Source of the DNA: Paenibacillus oryzae
GTDB taxonomy: Bacteria; Bacillota; Bacilli; Paenibacillales; Paenibacillaceae
Assembly: GCF_001675045.1 (NCBI RefSeq)
Contig: NZ_LYPA01000054.1
Location: 1-64,000 of the forward strand
Length of the DNA stretch: 64,000 nt
Direction of reading: 5' to 3'
Shown: piece after piece, positions 57,379 through 64,000 of the stretch
Layout of the letters: every line of letters begins with the position of its first letter
Numbering within the stretch: the first letter of the stretch is position 1
Made by a program: the position numbers and the translations under genes
The notes under the pieces: generated by a model
What the model was told of the DNA's origin: nothing
Seen by the model: the letters and a program-made list of their open reading frames with translations, nothing else
The model's database searches: none

Positions 57379-60300
57379 GTGTCGAAACGAAATAGCAATG
57401 TGAGCAAAGTGTTGCTGCCATTATTTTTGGCGCTTCTGCTTGTCTTGCAGACGGTGATGCTCCCTGCTGCCGCATTCGCGGAGAGCGTCCCACACGAATC
57501 CGAAACGGAAACGGTCATTGAAGCAGACTTGCCGAATGAGGAAGAGGTTTTTTCTGAGTCCGATGCGGAGAGTGTGCAAAACGACCCCGAAACGGAAGTG
57601 GCGAACGAACCCGACACGCTGAACAATTTTCAATTAATGGCGGTAGGTCCGACGGACAAAACCGCGGTATTTATGGGGGCTAATTCAGCCTTTCCCTTGG
57701 AAGTGACACAGGGAAGCGCCATTGTTCATACAGGCGGTACGATTCAGGGGAGACAGCCGTTTACTCTCAAATCGGCAGATCTTAAGGTACCTGTGAATGG
57801 CGATGATACGGACCCAACTAATGCAGATCCTGAAAGTTACATCCAAAAGGGAGACTGGATTGAGCTAAAAAGAGACGACTACTTCAAGGAAGTGGTCCTG
57901 CCGACAGCTGCTAGACCCCTGAATGCACTAACGGATTCAGGCACAAGACAGCTCGGTACCGTCTATTTCACTCCTAATAGTATCAGGATTGTATTTAACG
58001 GCGATGATAACTTTTTCAATGGGGTTGGACGAGGTGTCAGCTTCACCTTTGAAACGACTGCCGATGCAGATGTAACGGGAATGGCGTATGGTGAAACAAA
58101 GGCCATCTCGATTTTCGGAGGAGCTTACGAGCTGAAGAATCCGGATGTTACGCCGGGATACCGAATTAACCTGGCAGGGAACAACTGGCCGAAGAATGGA
58201 AGCTGGACCTGGTGGTATGTCACCGTCCCGGGTTATCAGGATGGTTATTTGACTATCGAGTCTACTCCATCGTCTTTTGACGTGCTTGATGAAAAAATCA
58301 AGCTGACGCTCGACGGGATGACGTTTTATACGAAGCCTTCCGATTATCGTATGGTCTATGTACCTGGGTCCTTCGAGGTAAACGGCACTAAGGCAGACCC
58401 GGACATTGATGCAGACGGCGGTCTCAGCTACGTTTTCCCGGCGGGAACGGGGGTTGAGCCAAAGGTTACGTATCAAGCTTGGTTTCATAAGGATATGTTC
58501 TATAAAGAGTATCGTAATGTGGCCATCGATCCCGGTCGGGATGGCGGGCAACGTTTTGATCCAAAAGTCGAACTGAGGGATTCGAGCGCTGATGTAAAGG
58601 CCAGTGCGGTAAGGGAATCGTGGATTGCGCCCGACTGGATTCAAGCCTCCGGTTCTTATGACCATCCCAATGAAACCATCTCTTGGAGAGTTGTTGTAAA
58701 CCAATATAACAAAAAAGGTTTAAAGGACCTTTCGATTACTAATGTATTGCCTGCTGGGCTGGAGTTTCTATCTGCCGAGTGGCAAACATGGGAAAATGGC
58801 GTTGTATCTGACGTAACGGAAATCACTCCGGATTTAAACGGCGTTTATTCTTTTGGGGCTATTAACGGCAAAGTAGAATTAGTGATTAAGAGTAAGGTAA
58901 CAAGCGGCTCCAGCTTTAGAATCGACCCGCGTGCCAACTGGAATCTGGACACTCCGGATGGCATTCAGAATAATGATGTAACAACAGGTTTAAGACCTGC
59001 TACTGTAACTGACGAAGCAATCATCACGATCGGTGCGCATACGTTTACAAAAGCAGGCGCGATTACGATGGAGGATTATAATCTGGGCGGCATCACGTGG
59101 ACCGTTAATCTAACGCCGCAATATGCCCTGCCGAATGCAGCGGTATATGATGTACTGGTACACGGCGGGGATTTGAATGTCCTGAACAACGCCGTGGATG
59201 AAACCGGCGAGGTTAGCGCGGACACAATTGCGAAAATCAAGGGGGGCATTAATACAGCCCAGCTTTGGAAGCAATATCACCAGGGTTCCCTAAAGAGCGC
59301 AAGCGGCTTAACCTTGAAGGTCATTCCTTTGACGGTGAACGGCGAAGTCGTAGCGGATTTGATCAAAGCGACCGGGTACACCGACACCGCTGCATCCTTC
59401 AGCTTCCGTTCGCTTGAGACCAGGCCGGATATTCTCTTTAGGCAGGATGCTGGCGCTGGAAAAACACACTGGAACCGGGCTGTGCTGATTGAGGGAGCAA
59501 GCGTCAAAACGGCGCAAAACTCCGTTAATCTTCATCTCCGTATGCTGAACAAGGATATGCTTTTTGCATCAAGGCCATTGAAAGAGGATGGCACATTCGA
59601 AAGTGTGACTCCCAATCATCCCGGCAGCTATATTAGAAATGATAGCAACGAAGCATGGACGATTGCTGGCTATGACAGGACAACCAAAACGGTTACCTTC
59701 CGTCTAGGGGTGAATATGCCGGGGTACAACACGGACGAAATGGCCAAGGATGGCGGAAGCCGAGTTATAAGCAATATCAAGCTAGTGGATACGCTGCCGG
59801 AAGGCTGGGAATTCGTTCCGTTTTCCGAGGACAAATACTTTGAGCTTTGGAAAGGCTACTCGGATAATAGCTCGGGTACCGAATACGGCGTTAAAAACGA
59901 CGTCAAAACGATCATAGAACCAGGCTCGAATGCCCATGTAGTAAGCTTCTCCCATAGCGGAAACGTAGGAACCTTCACCTTCTCCAAATTGGAAAGCCCT
60001 TATGTCATTTTAGTAAAGGCTAGACCATCCAATGCAGCATTAGAGAAATATTTGGAGGAATATACGACTAACGGCACGGACAAACAGGTGCTGAGTAACA
60101 AGGCCGACCTTCATATGACATGGGGCGGAGAGGAAATGGTTCACACCGAGCAACGCAGAATCATCGTGCCTATACAGACCTTGGGCAAATCGGTGACCAA
60201 GCCGGTGCCAGGCGTTCTGGAATGGACAGTGAATTATACGCCGCCATTTAATATGGAGCAAGGCGTTTATTTGCAGGACACCCTGGGCGCAGGCATGAAT

Positions 60301-63300
60301 CCGCGCTATGAAGTAAACGGAAAGCTTGTGCTTACGACGCCTAGCATGGCCGTGTATCCTGCCGAGCTTACGCCAAGCGGCGCGCTGCAGCGAGTTGGCG
60401 CGGCATTGGATCTGAGCGACCCGAATGCCGAAGTTCAGGTAGAAGCAGTGCCGGGTGACAATGGCACGACGGTGCTAACCTTCAAAATGACCGATCCAAA
60501 CAAGTTTTATCAGTTTGTATACCAAACCGAGGTCGATCCAACGATAGCAAAGCCCGGTGACAAAATGGGCAATGTGATCAAGCTGGAGGGCGATGACAAG
60601 CTGAAATCCGTCAGCGCCAGAAGTGAAAGCACGCTGGATAGCTCCGACGTCGCCGGCAGTTCAACCTCCAATGCCCTTCTGCCCATGAAAAAGGTAGATC
60701 CCGATGGCAATCCGTTGAATGGCGTAGTGTTTACGCTCTTCAAAAAGGACAACGGTACTGAAATCGCCAAAGGAACAACGGGCAATGGCGGAAGGCTTAA
60801 TCTGTTGTTCCCGGACCCGGGGTATTACGAGCTGAAGGAAACGTATATTGATACAACAACATGGTTGCCAACCACAAGGATTTATCAGGTATACGTCGGG
60901 AATACGCCCGGGAAGCCTATCTGGGTTGATGGCGTAAAAGTAACCTCCGACGACCCTCTGATTGTGCCTACGCCGGCGCAAGGAAAGCTGACCATCAGCA
61001 ATAAAGTTGAAGGCAACGGCGGCGATGTTCTTAAATATTTTGAATTCACAGTGACCTTTACTGGCGAAGGCAAGGACGGAGAATACGTCTATAGGAAGCC
61101 GGACAATACATTCGGCATGATTAAGAGCGGTGACAAGATTACCTTGAAGCATGAGGAGTCCGTAACGATTCCGGCATTGCCCAGAGATCTGGTCTATACC
61201 GTAACCGAAGCCGATTATACGACGGTTGACGGTTATACGACCACGCCGGAGACGAGAGAATTATCCGGCACGATCGAGAATAAAGGCGATCACAAGGCGG
61301 ACTTTATTAATGAACGAATCGTCAGCAAGCTGACCATTAGTAATCTTGTTATGGGCAATGGCGGCGATAAGTCGAAGGATTTTGAGTATACCGTCAGCTT
61401 TGAGGATGCGGGCAAGGACAAAAGCTATGTATACGAGAAGTCGGACGGAAGCACGGGTACGATCAAGTCCGGCGACACCTTCAGGCTCAAGGACGGAGAT
61501 ACGCTGGATATTCTGGATCTGCCTAAGCAATTGCAATATACCGTTACCCAAACGGACTACACAACCGACGGATACGTGACGTCTCCGCAGGAACGGTACG
61601 GCACCGGAATTATGCAAGGCCAAGATGAAAGTGTTCCGTTCACAAACATACGGGTCATAAAGGGCGGACTGCTCATCAGCAACACGGTTAAAGGTAAAGC
61701 TGACGACAAGCAGAAGCTGTTTACGTACACGGTTGTTTTTACAGGCGAGGGATCGGATGGCTCTTACGTCTATGAGAAGTCGGATGGCAGCGCGGGCATG
61801 ATCAAGAGCGGAGAAAGCTTCGAGCTTGCAGATGGCGAAACCTTCGTTGTGCAAGGACTGCCGACGTATCTTCAGTATAAGGTTACGCAGGAGGATTATA
61901 CGACGGATGGCTATGTGACGGAGCCTGTAAGTCTTGTCTCCACAGGTACGGTTCCGGAGAATATCGTGGCGGAGGCGCACTTTGTCAATACTCGCCCCTA
62001 TCTGGAAGGCGTGCTGCGTGACAACAATACGGGAGAAGCCATTCCGAATGCACCGATTACAGTGACTGATCTGAAGACAGGCCAGCAAACACAGGCGGTG
62101 ACGAACGAGAAGGGTGAATATTCTCTTCCGGCCGCAGCAGGTACCGGCTATACGATCACGTATACAAAGCGGTATCAGATAGGTGGAACCGAGGTTCCTG
62201 TTGAGTTCACGCAAAAAGCAAATGTGGCCGGCAGCGTGACGGACGAAACCGTTCCGGCAGATATTACGGCGGTAGGCATCGTGATGCTCAAACAGCCAAA
62301 TGGAGCAACGGAGCTATTCGACCAATCGTTTACCAGCCATATGCGTATTTATTTGAAGGATAAGGACGGCAATTACCTGAAGGAAAATGGCCATCCCAAG
62401 GCGTTTCCGATGGCTGCGAACGGAACTTTTTCCGTGGAGGAGCTGAGCGAGCAAAACTACACAATGGAAGTTCGCTATCAAGCTGATACGGGCGAAGAGC
62501 TGCTCCTGAAAGTGGCGCAATTGGACATAAAAGCTAACGGAGAGCTGAATATTTCGGAGGAATTGGTCGACCCTTACGGTACGGTTTATGATGAAACAAC
62601 AGGAGATGCTGTTACCGGCACAAAAATCACTGGAGCAAAGGTTACTCTGTATTATGCAGATACGCAGCGGAACAGAGATAACGGTCGCACGCCGGATACG
62701 AAAGTAACGCTTCCTGCGGTTCACAATTTCCCGCCCCATGACAATAAGAGCCCGGAGCAGGATAGCGATGCGAATGGATTCTATGCGTACATGGTATATC
62801 CTGAGGCGGACTACTATTTGATCGTAACGAAGGAAGGCTACGAGACGCACAGAAGCCAAACGATTTCGGTTGACTTCGACATCGTAAGATATGACGTGCC
62901 AATGAAGCCTCTGCCTAAGCTGGGCAATCTGACCATCAGCAATAAGGTTATGGGCAACGGCGGAGATAAGTCTAGGGAGTTCCAGTATACCGTCAGCTTC
63001 GAGGATGCAGGCAAAGACGAAAGCTATGTATACGAGAAGTCGGATGGCAGCACGGGCTTCATTAAGTCCGGCGATAGCTTCAGGCTCAAGGACGGAGAAA
63101 CGTTAACTATTTTGAATCTGCCGGAGCATCTGAACTATACAGTCGTTCAAACAGACTACACAGCCGATGGATACGTGACGTTTCCACAGGAGCTTAAGGG
63201 CACCGGAGTGATAAAAGGCGAGGATGAGGTTATCCCGTTTACGAACACCCGGGTCATAAAGGGCGGACTGCTCATCAGCAACACGGTTAAAGGTAAAGCT

Positions 63301-64000
63301 GATGACAAGCAGAAGCTGTTTACGTACACGGTTGTTTTTACAGGCGAGGGATCGGACGGATCTTACGTCTATGAGAAGTCAGATGGCAGCACGGGCATGA
63401 TCAAGAGCGGAGAGAGCTTTGAGCTTGCAGATGGCGAAACCTTCGTTGTGCAAGGACTGCCGACGTATCTTCAGTATAAGGTTACACAGGAGGATTATAC
63501 GACGGATGGCTATGTGACGGAGCCTGAAAGTTTTGTCTCTACGGGTACGGTTCCGGAAAATATAGCGGCTGAGGCACACTTTGTCAACACTCGCCCCTAT
63601 CTGGAAGGCGTGCTGCGTGACAACAATACGGGAGAGGCCATTCCGAATGCACCGATTACAGTGACTGATCTGAAGACAGGCCAGCAAACACAGGCGGTGA
63701 CGAACGAGAAGGGTGAATATTCTCTTCCGGCCGCAGCAGGTACCGGCTATACGATCACGTATACAAAGCGGTATCAGATAGGCGGAACCGAGGTTCCAGT
63801 TGAGTTCACGCAAAAAGCAAATGTGGCCGGCAGTGTGACGGACGAAACCGTTCCGGCAGATATTACGGCGGTAGGCATCGTGATGTTCAAACAGCCAAAT
63901 GGAGCAACGGAGCTATTCGACCATTCGTTCACCAGCCATATGCGTATTTATTTGAAGGATAAGGACGGCAATTACCTGAAGGAAAATGGCCATCCTAAGG
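57379..64000 (+). CDS. giant secreted adhesin-like multidomain protein (partial, runs off the window)
   Basis: A frame open from GTG 57379 (after GGAGGAG) to the window edge gives at least 2,207 residues. Residues of about 10-35 are a signal peptide (ending PAAAFAES), then an acidic spacer. The first 1,000 residues hold beta-rich adhesin or DUF11-like modules (ITNVLPAGLEFLSAEW, LVDTLPEGWEF, LQDTLGAGM). From about 60670 there is a Cna-B-like module (GNPLNGVVFTLFKKDNG). Several DUF5979-like modules follow (LTISNKVxGNGGD..IKSGD..Y), with carboxypeptidase-regulatory-like modules (GVLRDNNTGEAIPNAPI). A wall anchor would lie beyond the edge. The - strand frames inside are shadows. Confidence 0.9.
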   Translation, partial: MSKRNSNVSKVLLPLFLALLLVLQTVMLPAAAFAESVPHESETETVIEADLPNEEEVFSESDAESVQNDPETEVANEPDTLNNFQLMAVGPTDKTAVFMGANSAFPLEVTQGSAIVHTGGTIQGRQPFTLKSADLKVPVNGDDTDPTNADPESYIQKGDWIELKRDDYFKEVVLPTAARPLNALTDSGTRQLGTVYFTPNSIRIVFNGDDNFFNGVGRGVSFTFETTADADVTGMAYGETKAISIFGGAYELKNPDVTPGYRINLAGNNWPKNGSWTWWYVTVPGYQDGYLTIESTPSSFDVLDEKIKLTLDGMTFYTKPSDYRMVYVPGSFEVNGTKADPDIDADGGLSYVFPAGTGVEPKVTYQAWFHKDMFYKEYRNVAIDPGRDGGQRFDPKVELRDSSADVKASAVRESWIAPDWIQASGSYDHPNETISWRVVVNQYNKKGLKDLSITNVLPAGLEFLSAEWQTWENGVVSDVTEITPDLNGVYSFGAINGKVELVIKSKVTSGSSFRIDPRANWNLDTPDGIQNNDVTTGLRPATVTDEAIITIGAHTFTKAGAITMEDYNLGGITWTVNLTPQYALPNAAVYDVLVHGGDLNVLNNAVDETGEVSADTIAKIKGGINTAQLWKQYHQGSLKSASGLTLKVIPLTVNGEVVADLIKATGYTDTAASFSFRSLETRPDILFRQDAGAGKTHWNRAVLIEGASVKTAQNSVNLHLRMLNKDMLFASRPLKEDGTFESVTPNHPGSYIRNDSNEAWTIAGYDRTTKTVTFRLGVNMPGYNTDEMAKDGGSRVISNIKLVDTLPEGWEFVPFSEDKYFELWKGYSDNSSGTEYGVKNDVKTIIEPGSNAHVVSFSHSGNVGTFTFSKLESPYVILVKARPSNAALEKYLEEYTTNGTDKQVLSNKADLHMTWGGEEMVHTEQRRIIVPIQTLGKSVTKPVPGVLEWTVNYTPPFNMEQGVYLQDTLGAGMNPRYEVNGKLVLTTPSMAVYPAELTPSGALQRVGAALDLSDPNAEVQVEAVPGDNGTTVLTFKMTDPNKFYQFVYQTEVDPTIAKPGDKMGNVIKLEGDDKLKSVSARSESTLDSSDVAGSSTSNALLPMKKVDPDGNPLNGVVFTLFKKDNGTEIAKGTTGNGGRLNLLFPDPGYYELKETYIDTTTWLPTTRIYQVYVGNTPGKPIWVDGVKVTSDDPLIVPTPAQGKLTISNKVEGNGGDVLKYFEFTVTFTGEGKDGEYVYRKPDNTFGMIKSGDKITLKHEESVTIPALPRDLVYTVTEADYTTVDGYTTTPETRELSGTIENKGDHKADFINERIVSKLTISNLVMGNGGDKSKDFEYTVSFEDAGKDKSYVYEKSDGSTGTIKSGDTFRLKDGDTLDILDLPKQLQYTVTQTDYTTDGYVTSPQERYGTGIMQGQDESVPFTNIRVIKGGLLISNTVKGKADDKQKLFTYTVVFTGEGSDGSYVYEKSDGSAGMIKSGESFELADGETFVVQGLPTYLQYKVTQEDYTTDGYVTEPVSLVSTGTVPENIVAEAHFVNTRPYLEGVLRDNNTGEAIPNAPITVTDLKTGQQTQAVTNEKGEYSLPAAAGTGYTITYTKRYQIGGTEVPVEFTQKANVAGSVTDETVPADITAVGIVMLKQPNGATELFDQSFTSHMRIYLKDKDGNYLKENGHPKAFPMAANGTFSVEELSEQNYTMEVRYQADTGEELLLKVAQLDIKANGELNISEELVDPYGTVYDETTGDAVTGTKITGAKVTLYYADTQRNRDNGRTPDTKVTLPAVHNFPPHDNKSPEQDSDANGFYAYMVYPEADYYLIVTKEGYETHRSQTISVDFDIVRYDVPMKPLPKLGNLTISNKVMGNGGDKSREFQYTVSFEDAGKDESYVYEKSDGSTGFIKSGDSFRLKDGETLTILNLPEHLNYTVVQTDYTADGYVTFPQELKGTGVIKGEDEVIPFTNTRVIKGGLLISNTVKGKADDKQKLFTYTVVFTGEGSDGSYVYEKSDGSTGMIKSGESFELADGETFVVQGLPTYLQYKVTQEDYTTDGYVTEPESFVSTGTVPENIAAEAHFVNTRPYLEGVLRDNNTGEAIPNAPITVTDLKTGQQTQAVTNEKGEYSLPAAAGTGYTITYTKRYQIGGTEVPVEFTQKANVAGSVTDETVPADITAVGIVMFKQPNGATELFDHSFTSHMRIYLKDKDGNYLKENGHPK
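61331..62929 (+). repeat. first copy of a 1,599-bp internal tandem duplication
   Basis: The copy is 533 codons long. It includes two DUF5979-like modules, a Cna-B-like module, an HMRIYLKDKDG module and a YDETTGDAV module. Its match is 62930 to the window end. The stretch 61650-62400 differs from 63249-64000 at only a few positions per 100; the first 300 bp are more diverged. Confidence 0.9.
62930..64000 (+). repeat. second copy of the 1,599-bp internal duplication (truncated by window edge)
   Basis: It aligns to 61331-62401 at a constant offset of 1,599 bp with no gaps seen. More copies may follow past the edge. Confidence 0.9.

Noticed and set aside
57937..63813. Series of - strand frames of up to 317 codons
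   Set aside because: They are shadows of the long + strand adhesin gene, which is open to the window edge with a signal peptide and a good start site.

Overview
The window looks like chromosome of a Gram-positive, spore-forming Bacillales bacterium, most likely Paenibacillus. The signs are strong Shine-Dalgarno sites (GGAGG), ATG/GTG/TTG starts, and a gene set typical of the group: NtdP, type I signal peptidase, LytR-CpsA-Psr, UvsE, an Amidase_6 protein, a Gly/Pro-rich repeat protein and Btr-like iron regulation. The assignment rests on gene content alone.

Layout. 0.3-3.7 kb: a zinc-ribbon membrane protein paired with an HtrA-like protease, then an aminoglycoside-phosphotransferase-fold kinase. 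3.9-6.7 kb (minus strand): a Gly/Pro/Trp-repeat protein, a small Cys protein, Mn superoxide dismutase and a Tubby/LURP-like protein. 7-14 kb: GNAT, ntdP, signal peptidase, RNase HI, QueG, a YneF-like protein, FolE, a metal-dependent hydrolase, an alpha/beta hydrolase (minus) and an IclR regulator. 14-24.9 kb: aconitase (minus), Amidase_6, D-Ala-D-Ala ligase, UvsE, TauE/SafE, inositol monophosphatase family and a PQQ-type sugar dehydrogenase lipoprotein. 25-29 kb: an iron-siderophore locus in which an AraC regulator reads in frame, through a promoter, Fur box and ribosome-binding site, into a substrate-binding lipoprotein, followed by two FecCD permeases. 29-34 kb: GNAT, HemL and LytR-CpsA-Psr, separated by three families of short tandem repeats. 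34-46 kb: an ABC-2 exporter, peroxiredoxin, a lipoprotein, a polysaccharide deacetylase and a MoxR/DUF58/transglutaminase operon.

46-57 kb is the accessory part. guaA is intact, but its last 186 bp are repeated 9,179 bp downstream at about 91 % identity. Between the two copies lies an AT-richer island with remnants of tyrosine recombinases and two apparent conflict systems. One is a four-gene operon (49.0-53.0 kb) matching an ABC-three-component (ABC-3C) architecture: a helical protein, a middle component and a DUF2326-like ATPase with a zinc-hook-like CPxC, plus a fourth gene with a helical adaptor-like N-terminus and a Rossmann-like C-terminus. The other is a complete type I Thoeris pair, thsA (SIR2-SLOG) and thsB (TIR-like), preceded by the tail of a broken TIR-like gene. 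The island therefore reads as an immobilised defence island at the 3' end of guaA.

57.4 kb to the end: the first 2,200 or so codons of a giant secreted adhesin-like protein, open to the window edge. It carries a 1,599-bp (533-residue) tandem duplication of DUF5979-like and Cna-B/carboxypeptidase-regulatory-like modules. No rRNA, tRNA or CRISPR array was found.
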